This document shows positions 28,401 to 37,275 of a stretch of DNA of 64,000 bases, piece by piece. Each line of letters opens with the position of its first letter. Within the stretch, counting starts at the first letter, position 1. Below the pieces are notes generated by a model. It was not told the origin of the DNA, ran no database searches, and was given only the letters and a program-made list of their open reading frames with translations. The stretch is from Anderseniella sp039978075 (GTDB lineage Bacteria > Pseudomonadota > Alphaproteobacteria > Rhizobiales > Aestuariivirgaceae). The translations under genes were made by a program, and so were the position numbers. The stretch covers positions 124,001-188,000 of the forward strand of contig JBDWCA010000002.1 in the NCBI GenBank assembly GCA_039978075.1. The letters run 5' to 3'.

Positions 28401-30191
28401 CGATCCCGGCTTGCCGGACGGCTGGACGATATAAGTGTTTTCATCCAGCGCCCTGAGTCCCATGTCTTCCAGCAGGGGAAGCCGGGCCGACAGCGGTACC
28501 GGGGACGCCAGGTTGAACAGCTTGAGCCAGACCGCACCGTGACTTCCGACGGGTGGAGCAAATTCGGCGGCCGTGCGGGTTTCACCGCTCAGCCCCTCCA
28601 TGATTGCTATGTCGTGCTGTGCCTCGGTGATCCGGTTCGCCTCGCGATATGCCGGCGGGAACGCGTTGGCATATCGCCGTGCCAGGGTCCGGCCTGCCGA
28701 GCCGTCCGTACTGGCCGTCACCGCATCTGCAAGTTCATCGCCCCAGCTGCGCGTAGCCTCGACGATTTCCTTTTCAACAAGATCGGGATCAGGCAGGTTC
28801 TTCGCCGATACGCCCAGCGAGATGATAAACCGCACGCGGACCAGCGTGCCTTCGCCGAAATTGGGCATGAACTCCAGGGTCTTGCCCTGATAATGTTTTT
28901 CCAGGATGGCGCCCGCCTTCTCCCGCAGGTCGGACGAAAACCTGTCGCGCGGAAAGAACACGAACGCGATCGCGTATCTCTCAAACCGGTCCAGCCGCAG
29001 GAACACCCGCGTGCGCGGCCGTTCGTGCAACCGCCACATGCCCATGGCCAGCGGCGCAAGCTGTTCGGACTCGATCTGAAACAGGTCATCGCGTGACATG
29101 GTTTCAAGAATGTTCAGCAGGCCTTTGCCGGAATGGCCACTCGGCGTAAATCCGCTGAGCGCCATCACCGCTTCAATGCGGCGGCGCAGCAGCGGAATAC
29201 CGCTGGCGGCTTCGGTATAGGCGGTCGAGGCAAAAAGGCCGACCACGCGCAGTTCACCGACAACGTTGCCCGCCTGGTCAAAATCGTAAAGTCCCACATA
29301 ATCCATGACCGCAGACCTGTGTACGCGAGATACCAGGTCGGACTTTTCCACGACGATCGCATAGCCGGACTTGTAACCGGACAGGTTCCTTTTCGCCGCA
29401 TTCTGGATCACCTGGCCCCGTTGCAGCCGCAACACGCCCAGCGCTGACTTCTCGTCGACAAGCATCTGTTTCTTGCCGCCCTTTTTCCCCAGTTTGTAAT
29501 GACACATGCCGAGGAAGGTGAATTTGTTGTTCAACAGCCAACTGAGGAAATCGATGGTCTCACTGACGATGGCCGTCGGCAGCGGTGAAGCCTTCGTTCT
29601 GAGCTGGTCAATCCGGCCCTGTATCACGTGCTGCATGGGCTGCCAGTCGACAACGGCTGCTCGGATTTCATCCAGGATGTCGCGCAGTTCAGCGACCAGT
29701 TCATCCTGTTCACGCTTGGAATTCATCGCTTCCAGATGAATGTGCAGGTAGCTTTCGCGCAGGAAATCCCCCGACTGCTTATTTGAGTTGTCCAGGGTTT
29801 TCAGCTTGCCCTTGCCGTCGCGCTCGCTGGCAAACACGGGATGCAGCACCGTGCGGACCGTGTGCCCTTTTGTCGACAGGGCATTGATCACAGAGTCGAC
29901 CAGGAACGGCATGTCGTCATTCAGGATTTCCAGAATGCTGCGCTGTGCCAGCGCCCCTTCACTGACCCCTGAGTCGGTAATCCGGATCTTGACGCGGCCT
30001 GGAGCCTTGGCATCCAGAAACTCCCGGGCTTTTTCAACAAGCAGATCGATGTCGGTGTTTGTCAGTCCGGCAATGTCTTCCTCTACGGCTTCCCGGAACA
30101 GCTGTTTACGCAACGTCTTTTCCAGCAAACTCCTGCCTGTCTTTTTTGTTGCACGTTTCTGCACGGAGCCTGTTTTGGATTTTTCTGACAC
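25407..30191 (-). CDS. NAD-specific glutamate dehydrogenase, large (about 180 kDa) type
   Basis: A protein of about 1594 residues, the size of the bacterial L-GDH class. It deaminates glutamate to 2-oxoglutarate and ammonia with NAD, mostly for catabolism. The catalytic domain (about residues 730-1240) shows GGLRWSDRAEDFRTEVLGL and the lysine-containing VPVGAKGGFIPRQLP, followed by the NAD-binding part (VGVGDMSGDVFGNGMLLS). Long N-terminal regulatory (ACT-like) and C-terminal segments flank it. A GTG at 30191 with AAAGGGTGG about 6 bases upstream is the preferred start; a TTG at 30212 is the alternative. In this setting it could use glutamate produced by polyamine and arginine breakdown, which is only a pathway inference. 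Confidence 0.93.
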   Translation of the reverse strand: MSEKSKTGSVQKRATKKTGRSLLEKTLRKQLFREAVEEDIAGLTNTDIDLLVEKAREFLDAKAPGRVKIRITDSGVSEGALAQRSILEILNDDMPFLVDSVINALSTKGHTVRTVLHPVFASERDGKGKLKTLDNSNKQSGDFLRESYLHIHLEAMNSKREQDELVAELRDILDEIRAAVVDWQPMQHVIQGRIDQLRTKASPLPTAIVSETIDFLSWLLNNKFTFLGMCHYKLGKKGGKKQMLVDEKSALGVLRLQRGQVIQNAAKRNLSGYKSGYAIVVEKSDLVSRVHRSAVMDYVGLYDFDQAGNVVGELRVVGLFASTAYTEAASGIPLLRRRIEAVMALSGFTPSGHSGKGLLNILETMSRDDLFQIESEQLAPLAMGMWRLHERPRTRVFLRLDRFERYAIAFVFFPRDRFSSDLREKAGAILEKHYQGKTLEFMPNFGEGTLVRVRFIISLGVSAKNLPDPDLVEKEIVEATRSWGDELADAVTASTDGSAGRTLARRYANAFPPAYREANRITEAQHDIAIMEGLSGETRTAAEFAPPVGSHGAVWLKLFNLASPVPLSARLPLLEDMGLRALDENTYIVQPSGKPGSEADAVYIHEVALSRDNDAAIDEQCYQQLQDCFLAVWTGKADSDPLNGLVLSASLSWQEVTVLRAFARYLRQTGFPFALSVIAGTLVRYGDVTRLLVDLFKARFQPGHPKADTLADREKLQTRLLQKIEDHLADVPSLDDDRIIRHMVGVITATQRTNFFNLKNLQGGLPIALAMKIHSKDVPGIPAPVPFAEIFVHSTLVEGVHLRGGMIARGGLRWSDRAEDFRTEVLGLAKAQNVKNAVIVPVGAKGGFIPRQLPAGGSRDEVYQAGTLAYQSFISSLLSLTDNTKGGKIIPPPKMVRQDGDDPYLVVAADKGTAAFSDVANAISSEAGFWLDDAFASGGSAGYDHKKMGITARGGWEAVKRHFRELDRDIQTTPFTAVGVGDMSGDVFGNGMLLSEQTKLLAAFDHRDIFIDPDPDVATSFAERKRLFELPRSSWQDYERKLISKGGGIFSRSEKQISLSPEIMAVTGLTASKVTPNELMRAIIKCDADLLWFGGIGTYVRGATESDADAGDKANDSIRVMARELKVKAVGEGANLGMTQLARVEFALNGGRINTDAIDNSAGVNSSDVEVNLKIALGEAEAAGKLKRAARNKLLAAMTDDVADLVLRNNYLQTLCVTLMEEALSRDRAGLSRLFRELENRGGLDRAIEFLPFGEELDDRLKSGGSLSRPEMAVLVSYAKIVVFNDLMAQQFASDPYLENELMRYFPNRMSKTYKSEISGHRLRPEIISTLIANSIVNRCGPLFLFDLSNDTGIQAGDLARFYVASRDSFGFVDMNEAVDRLDNRISSEQQMSLYARLQNGMADAVAWFAANETPNSNLSQLVPIYKDGIASLAGALSDVLPESQKTQLASDVEEISALGLDTKTALKIAGLRYLVRGLDVVQIARPANRPVREIAKTYFGLSGTLGIDHILASAQNLPSESDYDRQAIAGIRQTVQRSVRSIAADGVKATLSPARQELVTHTGDELVRISREADFSLAKFAVIASQLGVLAKA

Positions 30192-30308
30192 GACGTTCCA
30201 CCCTTTTTGCAACTGCCCAATATTTCAGCATAGGACAGCTTTCCGAGAATGGCCATGCATTCAAAACATCTATATTATCTCCTCATAATTTCCAGCGGAG
30301 ACAATAAC

Positions 30309-30884
30309 ATGACCACTTCCGGCAAGCCTGCCACAGCCTTGACGATCGACAAGATTGATGAACTGACAGAGCGCCAGCAGGCCTATTTCGACAAGTGCAC
30401 CGAGAAGCTCGGCTTCGTTCCGAATGTGCTCGAGGCATATGCGTTTTCATCCGCCAAGCTGCAGGCATTTGCTGATCTGTACAATGATCTAATGCTGGGC
30501 GATTCAAACCTTTCCAAACTGGAACGTGAGATGATCGCCGTCGCCGTATCCAGCGTGAACCAGTGTTACTACTGCCTGACAGCGCATGGCGCTGCTGTCC
30601 GGCAGCTCTCCGGCAAGCCAGATCTTGGCGAGCAGATGGTGATGAACTTCCGCGCCGCTGATCTCGATGCGCGGCAAACAGCCATGCTGGAATTCACCGA
30701 TAAGCTCACCCGCATGCCTCATGCCATGGTGGAAGATGATCGCCAGTCGTTACGGGCAGCAGGCTTTTCCGACGGCGACATCTGGGACATCTCTGCAGTC
30801 GCTGCATTCTTCAACATGTCGAACCGGATGGCATCGGCGGTGGACATGCGGCCCAATGATGAGTATCACGCGCAGGCCCGTTGA
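30309..30884 (+). CDS. AhpD-like / carboxymuconolactone decarboxylase family peroxidase-related protein
   Basis: A 191-residue all-helical protein of the AhpD/CMD group. The redox motif is visible in NQCYYCLTAHGAAV (CxxC with the following His), preceded by LSKLEREMIAVAVSS. This arrangement relays electrons to peroxidases or reduces hydroperoxides. The C-terminal AAFFNMSNRMASAVDMRPNDEY matches 'peroxidase-related enzymes'. The ATG at 30309 is taken because GGAG lies 10 bases upstream; an in-frame start at 30249 would add a hydrophobic leader that overlaps the promoter region. It is divergent from glutamate dehydrogenase and precedes prfC by 99 bases. Confidence 0.88.
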   Translation: MTTSGKPATALTIDKIDELTERQQAYFDKCTEKLGFVPNVLEAYAFSSAKLQAFADLYNDLMLGDSNLSKLEREMIAVAVSSVNQCYYCLTAHGAAVRQLSGKPDLGEQMVMNFRAADLDARQTAMLEFTDKLTRMPHAMVEDDRQSLRAAGFSDGDIWDISAVAAFFNMSNRMASAVDMRPNDEYHAQAR

Positions 30885-30983
30885 CGGGCCTGAAATGGCA
30901 AATCAGCAAACCATGCAATCATCAACGCACCTGGTTTTGTAACCAGTCTGCTTACCGACAAGTATCTCACAAGGCCTTACCTC

Positions 30984-32558
30984 ATGGCTTTAGACCACGC
31001 TTCACGGCGCACGTTCGCGATCATTTCGCATCCCGACGCCGGCAAGACCACGCTGACGGAAAAGCTGCTGCTGGCCGGTGGCGCCATTCGCCTGGCCGGC
31101 GCCGTGCGAACCCGTGGCGATCAGCGCCGCGCCCGGTCCGACTGGATGAAGATCGAGCAGGATCGCGGCATTTCCGTCACCAGCTCGGTCATGACCTTCG
31201 ACTATGACGGGCATACCTGCAATCTGCTCGACACGCCGGGCCATGAAGATTTTTCAGAAGATACCTATCGCACGCTCACTGCGGTTGATTCCGCCATCAT
31301 GGTCATCGACGCCGCAAAAGGCATCGAAAGCCAGACCCGCAAGCTGTTCGAGGTCTGCCGGCTGCGCGACATTCCCATCATCACATTCATCAACAAGGTC
31401 GACCGCGAAGGCCGCGACGGCTTTGAGTTGCTCGATGAAATCCAGGAAATGCTGGCGCTGGACGTATCGCCAATGATCTGGCCCATCGGCATGGGATCGG
31501 ATTTTTACGGCTGCTACGATCTGCGTGACGGATCGTTCTCGCGTGCATCGCGGCGCGGCGGCCATGTCGATGAGACAATTGTTGTTCCGTCGCCTGAAAA
31601 GCTTGGCGAAATTGCCGGAGTGCCGGACCACATCGTGGCGACGTCTTCCGAAGCAATTGAACTGGCGCAGGCCGGCTATGCAGAATTTGATCAGGCCTCG
31701 TTTCTGGAAGGCCATCTGACACCGGTCATTTTCGGCAGCGCGCTGAACGAGTTTTCCGTACAGCCCCTGCTCGATCTGATTATCGGGCATGCTCCATCGC
31801 CGAGGCCCAGTCCGGCAGAGCCGCGCGAAGTCAAACCGGAGGAAGACAATGTCACCGGGTTCATCTTCAAGGTGCAGGCCAACATGGACAAGAACCACCG
31901 CGACCGCGTTGCGTTCATGCGGGTGTGCTCCGGTCACTTCAAGCGCGGCATGAAGCTGAAGCAGGTGCGTACCGGCAAGGACATCCTGGTGCACAGCCCG
32001 ATCTTCTTCCTGGCGCAGGATCGCGAAATTGCCGAGGACGCCCGCGCCGGCGATGTCATCGGCATACCCAACCACGGCACGGTGCGGGTCGGCGACACCT
32101 TCACAGAAGGCGAGACCCTGAGATTCACCGGCCTGCCCGCCTTTGCGCCGGAAGCGCTGCGCCGCGTTCGCCTCGGCGACATGACCCGGGTCAAGCAGAT
32201 GCGTGCCGCGCTGGAAGACCTGGCAGAAGAAGGCCTGATCCAGGTGTTCCAGCCCGAGGTCGGGTCGCAATGGATTGTCGGTGTTGTCGGTGTGCTGCAG
32301 CTCGACGTGATGGCCTCACGCGCCAAGCAGGAATATGGCGTGGATCTTGAGTTTGAAGCGTCACCCTACGAGATGGCGCGCTGGGTCACGGCAGAAGACC
32401 CTGCCGCCCTTGCAACCTTCCGCGAGCGCAACCGGCTCGCCATGGCGACAGACCGTGATGGCAGCTACGTGTTTCTCGCCAAGGGTTCCTGGGAACTGGA
32501 TTACGCAGCAAAGACCTACGAAGACATCCGTTTCCTGCGCACCAAGGAACTGCAATAG
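30984..32558 (+). CDS. prfC: Peptide chain release factor 3
   Basis: A 524-residue translational GTPase that recycles RF1/RF2 from terminating ribosomes. Motifs: G1 ISHPDAGKTTLTEKLL, the RF3-specific SDWMKIEQDRGISVTSSVMTF, G3 DTPGHEDFSEDTYR and G4 INKVDREGRDG. Length is as expected. The copy appears intact although it lies only about 100 bases from the left end of the genomic island (32665), so the island did not disrupt it. Downstream, the stretch from about 32569 can fold into a weak hairpin, and the 17 bases before the left repeat form an inverted repeat (CAATCGC-TAA-GCGATTG). Confidence 0.97.
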   Translation: MALDHASRRTFAIISHPDAGKTTLTEKLLLAGGAIRLAGAVRTRGDQRRARSDWMKIEQDRGISVTSSVMTFDYDGHTCNLLDTPGHEDFSEDTYRTLTAVDSAIMVIDAAKGIESQTRKLFEVCRLRDIPIITFINKVDREGRDGFELLDEIQEMLALDVSPMIWPIGMGSDFYGCYDLRDGSFSRASRRGGHVDETIVVPSPEKLGEIAGVPDHIVATSSEAIELAQAGYAEFDQASFLEGHLTPVIFGSALNEFSVQPLLDLIIGHAPSPRPSPAEPREVKPEEDNVTGFIFKVQANMDKNHRDRVAFMRVCSGHFKRGMKLKQVRTGKDILVHSPIFFLAQDREIAEDARAGDVIGIPNHGTVRVGDTFTEGETLRFTGLPAFAPEALRRVRLGDMTRVKQMRAALEDLAEEGLIQVFQPEVGSQWIVGVVGVLQLDVMASRAKQEYGVDLEFEASPYEMARWVTAEDPAALATFRERNRLAMATDRDGSYVFLAKGSWELDYAAKTYEDIRFLRTKELQ

Positions 32559-32664
32559 CGACAGGAAGGCAAACGTCTTTGAGACATTCTGCCTTGTGCC
32601 GCCTGAGTATTGCTAAAAAAATACGCCGAGTTCCGGCAGTATCTGTCCAATCGCTAAGCGATTG

Positions 32665-32682
32665 TTGGAGCGGGCGATGAGA
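32665..32682. repeat. Left attachment repeat (displaced tRNA-Gly 3' end)
   Basis: This 18-base stretch is identical to 45298-45315 inside the tRNA-Gly gene. Only the 3' acceptor arm and part of the T arm are present, so it is not a tRNA gene. It marks the left edge of the island, 106 bases after prfC. Confidence 0.88.
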
Positions 32683-32730
32683 GCCATACCCGCCTCACAT
32701 AAACCGCAGAAAACCAATAGTTTAGAGGAC

Positions 32731-32773
32731 TGCTACATTGTGGTTTGTAGCACAATTGTGTAGCAGATTGTGC
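32731..32773. promoter_or_regulatory. Candidate integrase arm-type sites, left end
   Basis: Three related TGTAGCA motifs lie here: CTGCTACA (32731-32738, inverted), TGTAGCA (32747-32753) and TTGTGTAGCAG (32757-32767). The last is repeated exactly at 45225-45235 near the right end, and similarity continues (TTGTG follows in both after one or two bases). Paired motifs just inside both ends of a tyrosine-integrase element fit arm-type binding sites. No binding data exist. Confidence 0.5.
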
Positions 32774-32792
32774 TGGCGTTTCCACTTTTTTC

Positions 32793-33278
32793 CTAAGGCC
32801 GCGCAATCATTCCTCCGAGTAAAGCCCCGCCGAAAGCCAAAATAGCGGACAGTATAGGTATCCAATACCTATCAGCCTTCTTTTGTTCCAGTGCTCGATC
32901 ATGCAATTCGACAGCGACGTTAATGAGCGCAGTCAGCTCGCTTGCCATTAGCGGTCGTCGAGTAATTCCATTCCGGTCCCCTGGTGACAAGGCTTCAAAC
33001 TCATCACGTTGCAATTCAGTTGATCGCTTCGGATCGAACCTTTTTGGAAGTTGGCGCCTCCATACCAGACTGGCCTTCTTGTCATCCGGATTGATCCGAA
33101 AAAACTCCGGATGATCGGCAAACACCGCACCCCATCTCGCACCGTCGTCCGGCTTGTTGTTGATACGCTCTGCCCATTTATCAAAGTCTAGCTTGTAATA
33201 TCTATAGTTGCCCATCGCGGTTATCGCTGCGATGACGTCTGCTAAACGACCTTCCTTCAAATATGGATTGTCAGCCAC
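32793..33278 (-). CDS. Unknown protein with C-terminal membrane anchor
   Basis: A 161-residue protein, first gene inside the left end of the island. The N-terminal 100 residues are soluble and charged (GRLADVIAAITAMGNYRYYKLDF, then KWAERINNKP), possibly a small winged-helix-like domain. The last 20 or so residues form one hydrophobic helix (WIPILSAILAFGGALLGGMIA), giving a tail-anchored layout. GGAGGTGA precedes the ATG by about 5 bases, so translation is well supported. I do not recognise the family. It is separated from ietS by 244 bases containing a hairpin and probably forms its own unit. A membrane-attached effector or sensor is possible, but nothing shows it. Confidence 0.65.
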   Translation of the reverse strand: MADNPYLKEGRLADVIAAITAMGNYRYYKLDFDKWAERINNKPDDGARWGAVFADHPEFFRINPDDKKASLVWRRQLPKRFDPKRSTELQRDEFEALSPGDRNGITRRPLMASELTALINVAVELHDRALEQKKADRYWIPILSAILAFGGALLGGMIARP

Positions 33279-33416
33279 AGTTCACCTCCATGCAGTCAAT
33301 ACTAATGTCGTTGGAAACCGATGAATGCATCGCGAAATTTCCCCACATTTCCAAGTTCGGCTTTGGCTTCGCTAACGGCATTGTATTTGAGTTCTAACAA
33401 GGTGGGTAGCTTGGCT

Positions 33417-33440
33417 TGGGCGGAGCATCAGCTCCACCCA
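33417..33440 (-). terminator. Hairpin downstream of ietS
   Basis: Arms TGGGCGGAGC and GCTCCACCCA pair with one mismatch around the loop ATCA, 83 bases after the ietS stop. No T-run follows on the minus strand, so it is a weak terminator candidate or a transcript-stabilising hairpin. The rest of the 244-base gap between ietS and the 161-residue gene shows no gene. Confidence 0.35.
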
Positions 33441-33522
33441 TCAATCGGGATGTGACATGTCACCGGCAGCCCGTTGGCCATTGGAAGAGAAACACCTCCA
33501 ATCATTCGGTACAAACCCAGTG

Positions 33523-36063
33523 TTATCCGCGTGGGCGAACGCGTGTTGCGGTTCTGATGTCCTGGGCAACGGCATTGCTGGCCTGAAGGGCAAGGCGCAT
33601 CTCGCTGAACACCGGGCTTTGTCTTTCTGGGTCTTCGATCGTTAGGAGCACTGAAAAGGGCACACCTTCGGCCGGGAAACTGGCCTCTGCGCGCACAAGG
33701 CTGGAGACTTCCAAACGCCAATTGGAGAACTCCCCTTTGTTGGTAAAGGTCGATTCATACTGCTTGGACGGCCACCACTTCAATCCGTGATCGATAAGTG
33801 CTTTCTCCGGCACGCCCAGCCCGGCCGTTTTTGGCAGATAGCGCGCAGCAATCTGGTTGGTGTAACTGGCACCGCCATCCTGTTTGATCTTCGGCTGGCG
33901 CTGTCGAAGGCTGGCTTCTAGATTGACTCTAACAAATTCAGCACCAAACGCGGGATCAAGCGGCGGAGAATAAACCAATGTCATTCGAGCGCGCCCTGAG
34001 CACGATCCGTCCGAGTCCACCAAGCTGCGCGGCCAGTCGAAGGGAAACCGCAGGATTGCCGGTTTGCGCTCGCCGATAGACAGGCGGCTTTGAAACAGTA
34101 GGGTGATTTGATGATCGTCGGTCTCCAACATGTCCAGCACACTACCGGGTTGACCGAAGCCTGCAAACTGACGTCCCAGTTCCTTTAGTCCGCGCTTTGC
34201 CAACGGCTCGGGCATCTGGGTATGATGCAATAACATGGCACGCAGTGCCTCGGTCTGTAGACCCCCTTGGGTAGAGGTGTCCAATCCAGCAAGGGTTCTG
34301 GCGACCAAGGGTGCGGCATAGCTTGTGCCAACAACACTTTTCTTTTCGCCCGATGGCGTGATTGAGGCAAGACCGGTGGTTTTGCCTGGTCCTACTGCTC
34401 CCGCGCCTCCATAGGTTGCAACATCAGGCTTAACGCCAACCTGCAGTCCCGGACCCCGTGTGGTGTAGACGGTAGGAGCCCGTTCGATCTGGCCGGTTTC
34501 AGGTGGATTAAGGGCGCCAACAGAAATGGAACGGACGCTCTCGGAAGGTTTGTAGATCGTATCAGGTTGGGTGCGACTTGCAAAATACCGTACCACATCG
34601 ATTGGTTTTTTCTGCCACGGTGTGCGTGCTTGGCTGAGCGGCAAATTCCCTGATGAATTGACGAAGATCACGCCGTAGTTATCGGCGATCTGATCGAGCC
34701 GGGCAGCATAAATGCTGTAGCGATGTCGCTCCACGTCAGAAATCGCATTGATGGAGAGGTTGAAAACCCGCACGCGGTACTGCTGGCTAGCTTCGGCGAC
34801 AGCTTGTTCCAGCTCTTCGAGAAAGTCTGAGAACCCGTTGGCGTATTTGTCCATGAAGGGCCCTGTTGGATAGAGCGGCGCATCATAGATTTTGCAACCA
34901 TCGGGTTCCGGGACGACGACGGTGTCATTTGCAAGTTGGCCAGACGATATAAGGCCAGCAACTCCGGTGCCGTGGGTGGGATTGTATTCGGTTTCGTCAA
35001 GATAATCGAAGCGATCTTCCACCCATGCTTCAAGAATGGGCGCAACGCCTGAATCAATCACGCCCACAATTGGATAGGTCGCATCTACAGATGGGAAGGG
35101 GATGGCGAGAGTTGCTGCTGGTATTCTTGGTGATCCGCTGTCTGACGGACTAGTTTCGTCATCGGCCAGTTGCAATTGGACCGGTGGCTGGATCGACCGG
35201 ACAAGGGGATGATCGACCAGTTTGTTGAGCACCGCTTCATGACGATCAGGATTGAGATCAACGGGCGCTGGTGCGCTAAGAGGGGTGACATCGCGCCCCG
35301 CAATGCCAAGCCGATTGTCTACCGAGGCATTTGCTGAACTGTTTGTGAGTTGGAATTCCAACACGGGCGTGCGCCCGATTTCACTTGCAAACAGTGTACG
35401 CGCGCCGGTGCCAAGACCAAGAAGCATGTCCTGAAGCGAACTGAGCAACGCAAAACGTCCGAGAGGATCATCGGCGATCACGTTGTCGCCCGGCGTCTCA
35501 AATAGCTCGACCTGATATCCTGAGACTGTGCGCGGATCATCAAATAATTGCATTGCGGCAGCGGTTGAGAAATTGCGCTTGTTTGCAGGTGGAGCAATCT
35601 CGATGGTCTCAATTGCACCGACTTCAGACCGCGCAGGCGTCGGCGCCTTGTAGGGTTTGCCCGTATTCTTGGATATATTCACCGCGACTGTCGCCTCTGC
35701 CGCATCAATCCGACGCCGTAATTCGTCCAAGTAGATTAATGGTGCTCGGAAAAAGATTGTCCCGACCGCTTCGGCACCGACACAGGGAAACCTGTCGGGA
35801 TGGAAGAGGAACTTGACTGGCCGATAGGACTTGGCAAGAGCCTCGTTGCGCATCTGCACTTTGAGGTAAGCCGCCGGTCCATACGAACTTGCCTCAATCT
35901 CTTTGATAATCCGGTCAATCGATGCCAGCAATTCGCGTTTGTGGAGATCAAACGCCGCATCTGCATCTGAAAAGAAGTCCTTGCCACCGCCGCCCTGCAT
36001 GGGGTCTGGCGCCCTAAGAAAGTCGGAATGGTTTAGGACGATCTGAACCGGATTGTTAGGCAT
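33523..36063 (-). CDS. ietS: Subtilisin-like (S8) serine protease, IetS-type toxin/effector
   Basis: An 846-residue protease with the catalytic triad Asp337 (VGVIDSGVAP), His364 (NPTHGTGVAG) and Ser581 (VGTSYAAPLVA), and an oxyanion-type Asn about 473 in FVNSSGN. About 330 residues of non-catalytic N-terminal sequence and about 250 C-terminal residues flank the domain. There is no signal peptide, so it acts inside the cell. It overlaps the upstream AAA-ATPase gene by 8 bases. This protease/ATPase pair matches ietS/ietA, first described on the Agrobacterium pTiC58 plasmid as toxin (protease) and antitoxin (ATPase), and later listed among anti-phage systems. Identity with that family is judged from domain layout and order, not from a search. 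All catalytic residues are present. Confidence 0.85.
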   Translation of the reverse strand: MPNNPVQIVLNHSDFLRAPDPMQGGGGKDFFSDADAAFDLHKRELLASIDRIIKEIEASSYGPAAYLKVQMRNEALAKSYRPVKFLFHPDRFPCVGAEAVGTIFFRAPLIYLDELRRRIDAAEATVAVNISKNTGKPYKAPTPARSEVGAIETIEIAPPANKRNFSTAAAMQLFDDPRTVSGYQVELFETPGDNVIADDPLGRFALLSSLQDMLLGLGTGARTLFASEIGRTPVLEFQLTNSSANASVDNRLGIAGRDVTPLSAPAPVDLNPDRHEAVLNKLVDHPLVRSIQPPVQLQLADDETSPSDSGSPRIPAATLAIPFPSVDATYPIVGVIDSGVAPILEAWVEDRFDYLDETEYNPTHGTGVAGLISSGQLANDTVVVPEPDGCKIYDAPLYPTGPFMDKYANGFSDFLEELEQAVAEASQQYRVRVFNLSINAISDVERHRYSIYAARLDQIADNYGVIFVNSSGNLPLSQARTPWQKKPIDVVRYFASRTQPDTIYKPSESVRSISVGALNPPETGQIERAPTVYTTRGPGLQVGVKPDVATYGGAGAVGPGKTTGLASITPSGEKKSVVGTSYAAPLVARTLAGLDTSTQGGLQTEALRAMLLHHTQMPEPLAKRGLKELGRQFAGFGQPGSVLDMLETDDHQITLLFQSRLSIGERKPAILRFPFDWPRSLVDSDGSCSGRARMTLVYSPPLDPAFGAEFVRVNLEASLRQRQPKIKQDGGASYTNQIAARYLPKTAGLGVPEKALIDHGLKWWPSKQYESTFTNKGEFSNWRLEVSSLVRAEASFPAEGVPFSVLLTIEDPERQSPVFSEMRLALQASNAVAQDIRTATRVRPRG

Positions 36064-37261
36064 GGCGCGGCTCCATCAAAGGCAAGTGTCGTTTGGCCTG
36101 CTTGATGTCACTGACTTTGGATTGCCCGTAGCCGGTGGCCTGACCGATTTCAATTTGTTTGAGTGGAAACTCCAAATCGTTGGCAATCAGACTGATAAAC
36201 GCGTCCGGATCGGTCGCCAAAATTTGAGCGGGTCGGTTTTCATGTGAAGGAAGACGGGCCAATACGGCGCTGAGCGCGTGAAACAGCCCCGGGCCGTCAT
36301 GACTTTCTCCGCTCAGAGCGAGCGTGCGCTTAAGTGATATGCAGATGCGCTCCAGATCAGCGCCGGAGAGCCCTTCAAGGCAATAGGCGATGATACTGAA
36401 GATCGGGGTTTCTGGTTTAAGCGGTGTCAGGAACCGTTCAATCAGTTTGGTTCGGGCCAGCATGCCCGGATCGCCGATATGAACATGGGTTTCAAATCGC
36501 CTCCATACAGCTGGATCAAGTAATCTGTCGTGATTGGTGATCGCGATTGTGACACCAAATGTTCGACGCTGATCGAGATTTTGCAGCAAGGAGTTCACCA
36601 CGCGTTTGATCTCGCCCACCTCTTGCGGGTCGTCTCGCACCTTTGCCAGGGCATCAAATTCGTCAAGAAGAAGCAAGCAGGCATAGCGATTGGCAAAGTC
36701 GAACAGGTTGGCAATGTTGCGAGCTGTTGTGCCGAGAAACGAAGAAATTAGGCCGTCTATTTTCGCTGTGATGAGCGGCAAGCCAAGCGTGTCTGCAATG
36801 TAATGAGCGGTGAGGGTTTTGCCAGAGCCGGGCGGACCAAAAATAAGCAGAGAGCGCGTTGGTTCAACTCCAACGTTCCGCAATGCATCGGCGCTTGACC
36901 ATTCCTCTAAGAGGCCCGAGATCGTTTCTTTGACGCGGCTTTCATAAATGGGAATGTTCTGATGGCCTGTTGGAAAGTAGATTTCGCACAAGGTTGCTCC
37001 CGTTTCTCGATCGATTGGAGGCGTGGTGTCATTTGTCAGCAGCTCGCCAGAGACCAGTGCTCGAGACACTTCAACGCGGCTAGGTTTGATTTCCTTGGTT
37101 TCGGTTGCGGATCTTAAGAGGCGCTCGATTGTAGCGGCATCCTTTGTGGCTCCCGCTTTTTCGAGCCGGGATCGCAGGCGTACGACCTGCTTGTCAAAGG
37201 CCTCTGTGTCACCAGATAGGCCAGCGCGTATGATGCTTTGTATGACCGAAAAGTGTTCCAT
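36056..37261 (-). CDS. ietA: AAA+ ATPase, IetA-type antitoxin/partner
   Basis: A 401-residue ATPase with Walker A FGPPGSGKT (residues 141-149), Walker B CLLLLDEFDAL (about 195-204), sensor 1 VTIAITNHDRLLD and arginine residues in VWRRFETH, as in FtsH/Vps4-like AAA proteins. The N-terminal 100 residues are helical and charged and could contact the protease. The C-terminal helical lid region contains LSGADLERICISLKR. AAGGTG lies 6 bases before the ATG at 37261. Being first in the operon, with an 8-base overlap into ietS, fits an antitoxin or regulator made before its toxin. Nested inverted repeats at 37276-37300 upstream may serve for autoregulation. Confidence 0.87.
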   Translation of the reverse strand: MEHFSVIQSIIRAGLSGDTEAFDKQVVRLRSRLEKAGATKDAATIERLLRSATETKEIKPSRVEVSRALVSGELLTNDTTPPIDRETGATLCEIYFPTGHQNIPIYESRVKETISGLLEEWSSADALRNVGVEPTRSLLIFGPPGSGKTLTAHYIADTLGLPLITAKIDGLISSFLGTTARNIANLFDFANRYACLLLLDEFDALAKVRDDPQEVGEIKRVVNSLLQNLDQRRTFGVTIAITNHDRLLDPAVWRRFETHVHIGDPGMLARTKLIERFLTPLKPETPIFSIIAYCLEGLSGADLERICISLKRTLALSGESHDGPGLFHALSAVLARLPSHENRPAQILATDPDAFISLIANDLEFPLKQIEIGQATGYGQSKVSDIKQAKRHLPLMEPRHA

Positions 37262-37275
37262 ATCGCACCTTCATG

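Noticed and set aside
31254..32270. A 338-codon minus-strand frame
   Set aside because: It is antisense to prfC, whose GTPase motifs are complete; long antisense frames are common in GC-rich genes.
32665..32682. A second tRNA-Gly gene at the left island end
   Set aside because: Only the 3' acceptor and part of the T arm are present; it is the displaced attachment copy.
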